A stretch of 6,604 nucleotides of DNA, taken from contig JAJQAI010000088.1 of the NCBI GenBank assembly GCA_021203915.1, positions 1 through 6,604 on the forward strand. Direction: 5' to 3'. The notes beneath the pieces are model-generated. The model searched no databases, was not told the origin of the DNA, and was given only the letters and a program-made list of their open reading frames with translations. A program made the translations under genes and the position numbers. Source of the stretch: Prevotella sp. (GTDB lineage Bacteria; Bacteroidota; Bacteroidia; Bacteroidales; Bacteroidaceae). Shown here piece after piece: positions 1 through 6,594 of this stretch (positions within the stretch are counted from its first letter, which is position 1; every line of letters starts with the position of its first letter).

Positions 1-12
1 TTAAATTTTTTT

Positions 13-60
13 CCACATAAAAGTGTATTGCCATTACACTTTTTCCCACATAAAAGTGTA
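13..60. repeat. Two direct copies of a 15-bp repeat with an inverted arm between them, upstream of the ATPase gene
   Basis: The 15-mer CCACATAAAAGTGTA occurs exactly at 13-27 and 46-60, 33 bp apart, each copy preceded by a run of T. Between them, TACACTTTT (35-43) is the reverse complement of the AAAAGTGTA half of both copies. It can therefore pair with 19-27 (9 bp, 7-nt loop) or with 52-60 (9 bp, extending to 10 bp as 34-43 with 52-61; 8-nt loop), so the two hairpins exclude each other. The cluster lies just upstream of the -33 box of the ATPase promoter. It could be an operator for a dimeric protein, an end of an inserted element, or a dispersed repeat that accompanies this ATPase family. 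The sequence alone does not decide between these. Confidence 0.75.
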
Positions 61-69
61 AAAGAATTG

Positions 70-99
70 TTTGTTTCAAAAAATTATTTAGTAATTTTG
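70..99 (+). promoter_or_regulatory. Bacteroidetes-type promoter of the ATPase gene
   Basis: TTTG at 70-73 and TAATTTTG at 92-99 match the Bacteroidetes -33 (TTTG) and -7 (TAnnTTTG) elements, with an 18-nt spacer, close to the usual 19-21. Transcription would begin near 105, giving a leader of about 25 nt before the ATG at 131. The leader has only an A-rich stretch with AGGA at 124-127 as a possible weak ribosome site, typical for this phylum. The direct and inverted repeats end ten bases upstream of the -33 box. Confidence 0.65.
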
Positions 100-130
100 C
101 CATCAGTAATTGCATTAAAAAATAGGAATA

Positions 131-1444
131 ATGAAAAGGAAAATATATAATTCTTTGCTTGATTGGAAGCGAAGTCCAACTCGAAAGCCCATGGTTATGG
201 AGGGTGCACGTCAAGTTGGTAAGACGCATATACTTAAAGAATTTGGTAAATTAGAATATGACAATATGGTGTATATTAATTGTCAAAACAATCCTTTTGC
301 GAATTCCCTTTTTGAGCAAGACTTTGATATGGAGCGCATATTAAGGAATCTTGCCGCATATTCAAGGGCTAATATCATAGCGGGGAAAACTCTTATATTC
401 TTTGATGAGGTGCAAGAAGCCCCCCGATGCCTGGAAGCATTGAAATATTTCTGCGAGGACGCAAGAGAACAACACGTTGTAACAGCTGGGTCGTTATTAG
501 GTATCGTTAATCATAAGGACGTATCGTATCCAGTTGGAAAAATAGACACCTTACACTTATACCCTATGTCTTTCGAAGAGTTCCTATGGGCAAAAAACGA
601 GTATAATTTGGCAGATGCTCTTGACTCTTGTGATTGGCAGACAATTACGCCTCTTGCACAAAAACTAGAAGATTTATTAAGGCAATATTACTATGTTGGA
701 GGAATGCCTGAAGTTGTAAAAATGTATATTGGTAATCAAGATCTTAGGGATATTAGAGAAAAACAAATGGAAATCCTAAATAATTATGACCGAGATTTTA
801 GTAAACACGCAGGAAACGAGGCGCCACGAATAAGAATGGTTTGGAAATCTCTTCCATCACAGTTGGCAAAGGAGAACAAGAAATTTGTTTACGGAGCAAT
901 AAAAAAAGGTGCAAGGGCTAAGGAATTTGAAGAAGCTATACAATGGCTTATTGATGCGGGACTTGTTTACAAAGTATCTAGGTGTAAAAATCCAACCATA
1001 CCACTTTCCATTTATGAAGATAGTGATGCCTTTAAACTATTCGCTCTAGATGTGGGACTACTTGGGGCTCATGCTAATATGCCAGCAGAGCTTATGTTAA
1101 TCAACAACAATGTCTTCAAAGAAGTAAAGGGAGCATTTACGGAAAATTTTGTGATGCAACAGCTAGTCAATAGATGGCGTAAAGACTTAGGCATTTACTA
1201 TTTTAAAAAGGAAAATTCTTTAGTGGAAATTGACTTCTTGGTACAAGTTGGCGAAAAAGTTATCCCTATGGAGGTAAAGGCAGAGGAAAACGTTAGAAGC
1301 AAGTCACTCAAGACTTTTATCACTAATGAATATCCAGAGAAAAAATTCCGCGGGCTTCGTTGCTCGATGAAAGGTTATATTAACCAGGGATGGATGGAAA
1401 ACATTCCGCTTTATGCCGTAGGTGGGTTCTTCGATAACATCTAA
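131..1444 (+). CDS. AAA_14 / DUF4143-type ATPase with PD-(D/E)XK-like C-terminal motif
   Basis: A 437-residue protein, complete and of the family's usual length, with no signal peptide or membrane segment, so probably cytoplasmic. The N-terminal part is an AAA-type ATPase. The Walker A motif is GARQVGKT (25-32), Walker B is LIFFDE (88-93), and TAGSLLG (118-124) fits the sensor region. The middle has the GGMPE motif (190-194) typical of DUF4143 proteins. Near the C-terminus, E366-I-D368 followed by E381-V-K383 resembles the D...ExK core of PD-(D/E)XK nuclease folds, which these ATPases often carry. Such proteins are abundant, often multicopy, in Bacteroidetes and anaerobes. Their role is unknown; DNA handling or defence has been suggested for related ATPases. 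The gene has its own promoter, points away from the sugar operon and has no partner gene here, so I see no functional link to its neighbours. Family assignment is firm; cellular function is open. Confidence 0.9.
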   Translation: MKRKIYNSLLDWKRSPTRKPMVMEGARQVGKTHILKEFGKLEYDNMVYINCQNNPFANSLFEQDFDMERILRNLAAYSRANIIAGKTLIFFDEVQEAPRCLEALKYFCEDAREQHVVTAGSLLGIVNHKDVSYPVGKIDTLHLYPMSFEEFLWAKNEYNLADALDSCDWQTITPLAQKLEDLLRQYYYVGGMPEVVKMYIGNQDLRDIREKQMEILNNYDRDFSKHAGNEAPRIRMVWKSLPSQLAKENKKFVYGAIKKGARAKEFEEAIQWLIDAGLVYKVSRCKNPTIPLSIYEDSDAFKLFALDVGLLGAHANMPAELMLINNNVFKEVKGAFTENFVMQQLVNRWRKDLGIYYFKKENSLVEIDFLVQVGEKVIPMEVKAEENVRSKSLKTFITNEYPEKKFRGLRCSMKGYINQGWMENIPLYAVGGFFDNI

Positions 1445-1528
1445 GGCTGAAGAAACACCTCTTTTATGAAGTTTTCTTAAGTTTATAATCGTGTAAGATG
1501 GAATTCCGTGGAGGAGACACTCCCTAAA

Positions 1529-1562
1529 AAAATGCCTTTGTGACTAATTTGCGGCACATTTT
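1529..1562 (+). terminator. Weak candidate terminator after the ATPase gene
   Basis: AAAATGCC (1529-1536) can pair with GGCA (1553-1556) and TTTT (1559-1562), with a two-base bulge (CA, 1557-1558) and a 16-nt loop. It is followed by the T-rich stretch GTATTTTT (1563-1570). The stem is short and bulged, about 85 bp after the stop codon. A second imperfect hairpin, AAGAAAC (1450-1456) with GTTTTCTT (1471-1478), sits directly after the stop codon but has no T tract. Either could end the ATPase transcript. The stronger stem at 1582-1624, followed by TTTTGTATT on this strand, could also do so. Confidence 0.3.
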
Positions 1563-1579
1563 GTATTTTTGGAGAAACG

Positions 1580-1624
1580 AAAAAATGCGTGAAAGCCTTT
1601 ATAAATAGAACTTTCACGCATTTT
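1580..1624 (-). terminator. Rho-independent terminator of the tRNA-Arg transcript
   Basis: Positions 1582-1595 and 1611-1624 form a perfect 14-bp inverted repeat (core ATGCGTGAAAG) around a 15-nt loop. Read leftward, the stem starts six bases after the tRNA 3' end and runs into six consecutive T (complement of the A run 1580-1585). This is the classic intrinsic terminator layout for a single tRNA unit. Because the other side also has T-rich sequence (1621-1628), it may work in both directions between the converging ATPase and tRNA genes. Confidence 0.8.
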
Positions 1625-1630
1625 GTATTG

Positions 1631-1705
1631 TGATTCCGTTGGGACTCGAACCCAAGACCCACGCCTTAGAAGGGCGTTGCTCTAATCCAACTGAGCTACG
1701 GAACC
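1631..1705 (-). tRNA. tRNA-Arg, anticodon UCU
   Basis: The reverse complement folds into a complete 75-nt cloverleaf. The acceptor stem pairs GGTTCCG with CGGAATC (one G-U pair), and the discriminator base is A. The D arm is GCTC/GAGC with a 10-nt loop containing AGTTGG. The anticodon stem is ACGCC/GGCGT with loop CTTCTAA, giving anticodon TCT (plus-strand AGA at 1668-1670). The variable loop is five bases, and the T arm is TTGGG-TTCGAGT-CCCAA. It reads AGA codons (and AGG by wobble). The 3' CCA is not encoded (CAA follows the discriminator), so it must be added after transcription. It has its own promoter and terminator, and lies 87 bp past the end of the sugar operon in the same orientation. 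Confidence 0.96.
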
Positions 1706-1719
1706 GCCATAAACGGCCA

Positions 1720-1750
1720 CAAAGGTACAATTAATAATCTTTATGGCAAA
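1720..1750 (-). promoter_or_regulatory. Bacteroidetes-type promoter of tRNA-Arg
   Basis: Read leftward, TTTG (complement of 1747-1750), exactly 19 nt, then TACCTTTG (complement of 1720-1727) match the -33/-7 consensus TTTG-N19-TAnnTTTG perfectly. Transcription would start a few bases upstream of the mature tRNA 5' end at 1705. The promoter lies between the isomerase stop codon and the tRNA, so the tRNA need not depend on operon read-through. Confidence 0.8.
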
Positions 1751-1792
1751 ATTTTGAATTGAAACAATAGTTTGTGAGCATTAATCCTTTTA

Positions 1793-3223
1793 TCACTCAT
1801 GAACATATAACTCCCAACCTAAGTAACTTTCTATTGCCTCTCTTAATATCTCAACGACATCAGAACGCACCATTGCTACATGATGCTCAAATCCGTTCTT
1901 ACATATAAACTTCATCAAGAGTTGGAGATTATCTACTTGTGTTACGGCAATACAACCATCCATACCGTATGGATCATTAGTAAGTTCACCTTTTCCAAGA
2001 TAACTTTTAATGCAACCCATATTATCGTCCGTAGAGATACGGAAGTATGTAAACTTACCTTCTGTACATTTACCATATACAGCACCAAATGTGTTTATCT
2101 TACCTAGTGTCCGTCCAAGAACGCCTAAAGTACCGAGTTTTAAATCATTGTTGACAAAACTCTTGGGGAAGTTTCCGCAATGTGTGCAAACACATTTATT
2201 ACGATCCTCAGCGAAGTTGTTATTCCAATCAAGTAGCGCAGATGGCTTTCCTGAAGCTAAACTTAGAGCATACATAGAAACCGCACCAGCTAGATCTGTT
2301 TCACAAGCACATGGTATAAGCTTTTCGCTTAACATACTCATGGTAACACAAGCAGCGCAACCATAGTTCTGCTCAAGAGAGTCCCAGCATTGAATAGCTG
2401 TAGCATCTATTTCATTTGCAGCAATCCACTCCTCTACTGCTATACCAAATTTAGCTTGAAGTAGTAATTTGTCTTTGTAAGACTCTGGAACTTGTGCATA
2501 ATGAGAAATCTCTTCCATCTTAGCTTTTAAAGATGAAGCCTCATTGTCAATGCGACGAGCATTAAAGAGAATCTCACTCAAATCAACTGGAACAACAGTT
2601 ATGCCACTTGCTTGAAGGATTTTCTCACTTGCACGACATGTGTTAAATCCAAGAGGACGTGTTCCTATTTGTCCTAAGCGTGCATGAGTAAGTTTGCGTA
2701 CAACACGACAAATAGCAGCAAACTTATTTACATCCTCCATGAGTAACTCACTGTGAATTGAGTAAGTATGTAGCGTAGTGTCGGTAAATGGTATACCATA
2801 CTGATATAGGTTGTTGCAAACCGATATTTTTCCGCAGAAGGCATCACGACGGCTATCAAGATCAACCTTATCATTTTGATCATCACATGCTTGAACAAGT
2901 ACAGGCACATTTAACTCAGCACGGCTAATGGCATTAATAATTCCAATTTCAAAACCGAAGTTTGGAAGTGAAACGATAATTCCATCTATATCATCGCGAT
3001 TCTCTCTAAAAAGCATAGCGCATTTCTTTCCATCCTCCACTGTTTCCATGGAACCACCGGTTGGGGTATCGCACTCATCTAGAATCACATAGCCATAACC
3101 CGAGGCCTCTAATTTTTCTAGTAACGTCTTGCGTACATCAATAGCTAACTCTGAGTTAAAGTAAGCTCGTGTACCTATTATGATACCAAAGGTCTCTTTC
3201 CCTGTTTTCGCTGTTTTTTTCAT
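1793..3223 (-). CDS. apsI: L-fucose isomerase-fold sugar isomerase, likely D-apiose isomerase
   Basis: A 476-residue cytoplasmic protein of the L-fucose/L-arabinose isomerase superfamily, which interconverts aldoses and ketoses with a divalent metal. The N-terminal half has a Rossmann-like part (GIIIGTRAYFN near residue 13; DGIIVSLPNFGFE near 80). The C-terminal half has E308 (CETD) and D332 (DWNNN), 24 residues apart, the same spacing as the metal ligands E337 and D361 of E. coli FucI. H447/H448 (FEHHVAMV) are candidates for the third ligand. It is shorter than FucI (591 residues), so not an ordinary fucose isomerase. A cysteine cluster, CVCTHC (344-349), follows the metal site. It is last in the operon, 19 bp after the kinase stop, with an A-rich leader and no clear ribosome site. 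The neighbouring kinase and split transketolase point to D-apiose to D-apulose conversion. Family is confident; substrate is inferred. Another pentose or deoxysugar is the main alternative. Confidence 0.7.
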   Translation of the reverse strand: MKKTAKTGKETFGIIIGTRAYFNSELAIDVRKTLLEKLEASGYGYVILDECDTPTGGSMETVEDGKKCAMLFRENRDDIDGIIVSLPNFGFEIGIINAISRAELNVPVLVQACDDQNDKVDLDSRRDAFCGKISVCNNLYQYGIPFTDTTLHTYSIHSELLMEDVNKFAAICRVVRKLTHARLGQIGTRPLGFNTCRASEKILQASGITVVPVDLSEILFNARRIDNEASSLKAKMEEISHYAQVPESYKDKLLLQAKFGIAVEEWIAANEIDATAIQCWDSLEQNYGCAACVTMSMLSEKLIPCACETDLAGAVSMYALSLASGKPSALLDWNNNFAEDRNKCVCTHCGNFPKSFVNNDLKLGTLGVLGRTLGKINTFGAVYGKCTEGKFTYFRISTDDNMGCIKSYLGKGELTNDPYGMDGCIAVTQVDNLQLLMKFICKNGFEHHVAMVRSDVVEILREAIESYLGWELYVHE

Positions 3224-3242
3224 AGTGTTTTGTATTTGAAAT

Positions 3243-4721
3243 TTATCTGTTTACATTGTTTACGGCTTCTGTCCAACCCGCATAAAGCCTTTCGCGCTCA
3301 TCTGTATCCATATTTGGAAGAATGCGGTTATCGCTTGTACGCATAGCTGCTACTTCTGAGAAATCTTTCCATCTACCACGTGCTAGACCATTCATTAGCA
3401 TTGCACCGAGCGCAGAGGCCTCTTCAACATCAGAACGATTAACGCAGGCCGAAAGCATATCGGCTTGGAATTGCATAAGCAGTTTATTCTTTGTGGGGCC
3501 ACCATCCACACGTAGTTCCCTTAATGTGATTCCAGCTTGTTTTGTCATCACATCAATAAGGTCACGAACTTGATAGGCAATAGCCTCAAGAGCAGCACGA
3601 CAAACATGTCCCTTACCTGAGGCCAGTGTCATGCCAGAGATTATAGCTTTTGCATGTGGATTCCACCAAGGTGCTCCTAAACCAGCAAAGGCAGGAACTA
3701 AATATACTCCACCATTGTCCGGAACACTTAAAGCAAATTGCTCAATCTGAGATGGGCTATCAATTAGTTTAAGGTTGTCAACCATCCATTGTATTGTAGC
3801 ACCAGTGCAATGAATATTACCTTCAAAGGCATAAAAAACTTTTCCAAGTGCTGCAAATCCAACAGAAGTTACTAGTCCATTAGGAGCCGGAACAACACTC
3901 TCACCAATATTGACCATAACCGAAGAACCGGTACCATAGGTTGCTTTACCCATACCAGCCTCAAAACACATTTGTCCGGCAAGTGCACCATGAGAATCGC
4001 CAAGTACACCAGCTATTAAAATAGGTTCTTGAAATAGCCCCTCAACCGTAGTTTCTCCAAACATAGAATCGCAAGGCATAGGTTTGGGCAACATAATTCG
4101 CGGAATAGTAAATAGCTCAAGAAGTCTATCATCCCAATCTAGAGTATGAATGTTGAAAAGCAAAGTTCTTGAGGCATTCGTATAGTCAGTCATATGCTCC
4201 TTACCTAGGGTAAGTTTCCAGATAAGCCATGACTCTATTGTTCCCATAAGGATTTCTCCCTTTTCTGCAGCATCTCTAGCCCCAGGAACATTGTCAAGGA
4301 TCCATTTAGCTCCTGAGGCAGCGAAATAAGGGTCAATTAACAATCCGCTACGTTCACGTATTAAATCTGTATAACCACGATTTTTTAGGTCCTCACATAT
4401 TTGAGCACCTCTTTGACATTGCCATACTACTGCATGATATATAGGTTTACCTGTAAAGCGATTCCAAAGAACAACAGTTTCTCTTTGGTTGGTAATAGCT
4501 AGAGAATAGCTTATATCTTCTCCTTTTAGAGTTGATACAGCTTGCTTTATGGCTTCAACTGTGTTTAAGTAAATCTCCTCAGCATCATGTTCAACCCAAC
4601 CGGCTTGTGGGTAGTATTGTTTATGAGCAACATTCTTGCGACAAATTAACCTGCAATGTTCATCAAATATTACTGCTTTTGTTGCAGATGTGCTTTGGTC
4701 AATAACTATTATGTAGTTCAT
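3243..4721 (-). CDS. aplK: FGGY carbohydrate kinase, glycerol kinase-like; likely apulose kinase
   Basis: A 492-residue kinase with both FGGY domains, closely resembling E. coli GlpK along its whole length. ATP-site motifs include DQSTSATK (8-15) and YGTGSS (262-267). Sugar-contact residues align with GlpK at a constant offset of three: R80-E81 (R83-E84), W100 (W103), Y132 (Y135) and the catalytic base D242 (D245). Two GlpK glycerol-site residues differ: Q246 is S243 and F270 is S267. Both changes make room for a larger substrate. GlpK's fructose-1,6-bisphosphate loop (G234, R236) is replaced by Q231 and P233, so that feedback site is absent. Apulose ends in a glycerol-like branched CH2OH group, so a remodelled glycerol kinase forming D-apulose 4-phosphate is chemically reasonable. 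It lies between transketolase and isomerase genes (34 and 19 bp gaps). Automated annotation would probably call it glycerol kinase; that or another triol/ketose kinase remains possible. Confidence 0.72.
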   Translation of the reverse strand: MNYIIVIDQSTSATKAVIFDEHCRLICRKNVAHKQYYPQAGWVEHDAEEIYLNTVEAIKQAVSTLKGEDISYSLAITNQRETVVLWNRFTGKPIYHAVVWQCQRGAQICEDLKNRGYTDLIRERSGLLIDPYFAASGAKWILDNVPGARDAAEKGEILMGTIESWLIWKLTLGKEHMTDYTNASRTLLFNIHTLDWDDRLLELFTIPRIMLPKPMPCDSMFGETTVEGLFQEPILIAGVLGDSHGALAGQMCFEAGMGKATYGTGSSVMVNIGESVVPAPNGLVTSVGFAALGKVFYAFEGNIHCTGATIQWMVDNLKLIDSPSQIEQFALSVPDNGGVYLVPAFAGLGAPWWNPHAKAIISGMTLASGKGHVCRAALEAIAYQVRDLIDVMTKQAGITLRELRVDGGPTKNKLLMQFQADMLSACVNRSDVEEASALGAMLMNGLARGRWKDFSEVAAMRTSDNRILPNMDTDERERLYAGWTEAVNNVNR

Positions 4722-4755
4722 AAATTATTGATATTTAAGGTATAAAGAGAAATGG

Positions 4756-5691
4756 TTAAATAAAAGATTTAGCCGTTTCGTATATTCCATCAGCATCAAG
4801 TTTATAATAGCCGAAGATTTCTAGAGGCGTTCCATGAACAGCATTTTCATCCGGAATTCCAAGAATACGCATAGGTACAGGGCATTCTTGAGCAACTATT
4901 TCCGCGACTATTGAACCTAGACCTCCAAACATACTATGTTCTTCAACGGTAATAATACGATGAGTCTGCTTAGCGGCACGAACAATAGCTTCCTTATCAA
5001 TAGGCTTTAGGGTATGCATATCTATAACACGAGTAGAAATTCCCTCTTTAGTTAAGCGCTTACCAGCTTCAAGTGCATGATAAACAGTTTCTCCTGTTGC
5101 AATTATAGTTAAGTCACTACCAGAAAGAAGTTCTATAGATTTTCCGATTTCAAAATCTATCTCCTCTGAATCATAAACATCTGGAACTGCATTTCTTCCA
5201 ACTCTTACATATACGGGATGAGGATAATTGATAAGTGCTTCAACTAGGCATCTTGTTTGATGAGCATCCGATGGAAGTACAACCTGCATTCCCGGAAATG
5301 TTCTTAAAACCGCAATATCATGAAGACTATGATGGGTTGCTCCAAGAGCCCCATATGCAACTCCGCCACTTACTCCCAAAATTTTAACCGGTTGATTTGA
5401 ATAAGCAACGTCTACCTTTACTTGCTCAAGACTACGAGCTACATAAAAACAAGCAGGTCCGCATACAAAGACCTTCTTTCCACAAGAAGCAAGTCCAGAA
5501 GAAATTCCAACAGCATCTTGTTCTGCTATACCACACTCAACAAACTGCTCGGGTAGTTGCTTAGCAAAATCACCCAAGGTAACCGAACCACGAGCATCCG
5601 TTGTTACTGCTATAATATCTTTATCTTTTTTTCCAAGTTCCACCATCTTATCGGTGAAAGCCTTACGGCAAGGAACACTTTTTATCTCCAT
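4756..5691 (-). CDS. aptB: Transketolase C-terminal subunit, likely apulose-4-phosphate transketolase subunit B
   Basis: The pyrimidine-binding and C-terminal domains of a split transketolase, 311 residues from the start chosen here. ECGIAEQ contains E57, equivalent to the glutamate that activates the thiamine diphosphate ring (E418 in yeast transketolase). It is followed by aromatic residues F82-Y83, which fit the ring-stacking positions, and by GATHHSLHD (117-125), which matches the phosphate/substrate-binding histidine region. The C-terminal domain starts near residue 180 (DLTIIATGETV). It must pair with the upstream N-terminal subunit to form active sites. I chose the ATG at 5691, two bases after the upstream stop codon and matching the MEIKS start seen in such proteins. 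A GTG at 5700 would add three residues and overlap the upstream gene by 7 bp. With the isomerase and kinase it probably converts apulose 4-phosphate plus glyceraldehyde 3-phosphate to dihydroxyacetone phosphate plus xylulose 5-phosphate. A generic split transketolase is the alternative. Confidence 0.75.
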   Translation of the reverse strand: MEIKSVPCRKAFTDKMVELGKKDKDIIAVTTDARGSVTLGDFAKQLPEQFVECGIAEQDAVGISSGLASCGKKVFVCGPACFYVARSLEQVKVDVAYSNQPVKILGVSGGVAYGALGATHHSLHDIAVLRTFPGMQVVLPSDAHQTRCLVEALINYPHPVYVRVGRNAVPDVYDSEEIDFEIGKSIELLSGSDLTIIATGETVYHALEAGKRLTKEGISTRVIDMHTLKPIDKEAIVRAAKQTHRIITVEEHSMFGGLGSIVAEIVAQECPVPMRILGIPDENAVHGTPLEIFGYYKLDADGIYETAKSFI

Positions 5692-5693
5692 AA

Positions 5694-6542
5694 TTAACAC
5701 TTCTTCTTAAGTTCTTCAATACGATGAGTTATTTCCTCAATTGCACTCTTATATTCTTCTTTAGATGGAACGCCATGATGCCATTTAAGAACATTTTCCA
5801 TGAACGAAACATGAAATCCTTTGGTTGTGTGAAGTATTATAAGATGTGGCTTAGATGATGTATAATCAATTGTCTCTAGGCAATCAACTATTTCACCTAT
5901 TTCATTTCCATTTACCTCATGAACATCCCAACCAAGAGCTGTCCAACGTTGATTGATATCCTCAAGTTTCATTACATTTTCGGTAGTATCACTTATCTGA
6001 AGACCATTACGATCAATCAATGCTACAAGATTACCTAGTTTGTAATTGCTTCCTGCCATAGCAGCCTCATATATGGACCCTTCGCCTTGTTCTCCATCAC
6101 CCATTAGCACAAAAGTTCTATAAGGTTTTTTATCCATCTTAGCTGCAATAGCACACCCAACGCCTATGGATAATCCATGGCCTAGGGCACCACTATTAAA
6201 CTCAATGCCTGGCACTTCGATTGTTGGATGTCCGGCTAGTGGAGAGAGGTAATCCCCATATGTATCTAAAAGCTCTTTTTCAAAAAAGCCTTTAGCCTCA
6301 AGGACTGAATATAATGCCTCAACACAATGTCCCTTGCTCATGATAAAACGGTCACGAAGATCCCACTTGGGATTTTTAGGGTCCACATTCATTACTCTAA
6401 GATAAAGAGCTGTCAAAGTATTTAAGCAGGAAAGATCCCCACCTATATGCCCTGCTCCTGCCTTATATATTATTTCAATAAGGCGCTTTCTAATTTCCTC
6501 GCATCTGAGTGTTAACTCGGGGATGCTTGCTTGATTGTTCAT
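5694..6542 (-). CDS. aptA: Transketolase N-terminal subunit, likely apulose-4-phosphate transketolase subunit A
   Basis: A 282-residue thiamine-diphosphate (PP-domain) half of a split transketolase. The cofactor motif is GDGEQGEG (148-155), ending at N179, the GDG...N pattern that binds Mg2+ and diphosphate. Histidines typical of transketolase active sites are present at H32 (AGHIGG), H72 (SKGH) and H105 (AGHP). GALGHGLS (118-125) matches the conserved GxLGxG segment. The lysine-rich C-terminus ends where the family's linker would continue in a one-chain enzyme, so this is a natural split and not a truncation: the next gene starts two bases later. It is first in the operon, preceded by a promoter -7 box and about 40 nt of leader, with no clear ribosome site. 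Bacteria usually also have a full housekeeping transketolase, so a dedicated pair in a sugar operon suggests a special substrate. Family is certain; apulose 4-phosphate as substrate is inferred from neighbours. Confidence 0.75.
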   Translation of the reverse strand: MNNQASIPELTLRCEEIRKRLIEIIYKAGAGHIGGDLSCLNTLTALYLRVMNVDPKNPKWDLRDRFIMSKGHCVEALYSVLEAKGFFEKELLDTYGDYLSPLAGHPTIEVPGIEFNSGALGHGLSIGVGCAIAAKMDKKPYRTFVLMGDGEQGEGSIYEAAMAGSNYKLGNLVALIDRNGLQISDTTENVMKLEDINQRWTALGWDVHEVNGNEIGEIVDCLETIDYTSSKPHLIILHTTKGFHVSFMENVLKWHHGVPSKEEYKSAIEEITHRIEELKKKC

Positions 6543-6586
6543 GCTTATTAGCTGATTTTAAATTTAAGGGAAATAACTACTTGTGA

Positions 6587-6594
6587 CAAATTTA
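6587..6594 (-). promoter_or_regulatory. Promoter -7 element of the sugar operon (partial; -33 box lies outside the window)
   Basis: Read leftward, TAAATTTG (complement of 6587-6594) matches the Bacteroidetes -7 consensus TAnnTTTG exactly. The -33 TTTG would fall about 19-21 nt further upstream, beyond the window end, so only half the promoter can be checked. Transcription would begin near 6580, giving a leader of about 40 nt before the ATG at 6542. This makes the transketolase A gene the likely first gene of the operon. Confidence 0.5.

Larger units (their letters stand above)
1793..6542 (-). other. Four-gene operon, probable D-apiose catabolism (aptA-aptB-aplK-apsI)
   Basis: Four genes on one strand with gaps of 2, 34 and 19 bp and no terminator between them, so they are almost certainly co-transcribed leftward from the promoter near 6590. 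The products form a closed route from an aldose to central metabolism: isomerase, kinase, two-part transketolase. This set matches the characterised transketolase pathway for D-apiose. I see no obvious intrinsic terminator between the last stop codon (1793) and the tRNA promoter (1750), so transcripts may run through the tRNA gene to its terminator. Confidence 0.7.

Noticed and set aside
1711..1717. GCC/GGC mini-palindrome around the tRNA 5' leader
   Set aside because: Only three base pairs around a six-base loop, with no T tract; too weak to be called a structure or terminator.
1880..2366. Two overlapping rightward open frames of 75 and 118 codons
   Set aside because: They lie antisense inside the isomerase gene, have no promoter or ribosome site, and their translations look unlike any protein; they are shadows of the real gene.
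2728..2910. Leftward 60-codon open frame
   Set aside because: It is an alternative frame wholly inside the isomerase gene with low-complexity translation; the isomerase frame is well supported by family motifs.
3322..3573. Rightward 83-codon open frame
   Set aside because: It is antisense to the C-terminal part of the kinase gene, rich in S/R/A as expected for a shadow frame, with no start signals.
5692..5700. GTG at 5700 as the start of the transketolase C-terminal subunit
   Set aside because: The ATG at 5691 lies just two bases after the upstream stop codon and gives a normal MEIKS start. The GTG adds only three residues and overlaps the upstream gene, so the ATG is preferred, though the difference is small.
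5694..6542. Transketolase broken by a frameshift into two genes
   Set aside because: Both halves are complete domains with their own starts and the split falls at the usual domain border. Two-gene transketolases are common, so this is a natural heteromeric enzyme and not a damaged gene.
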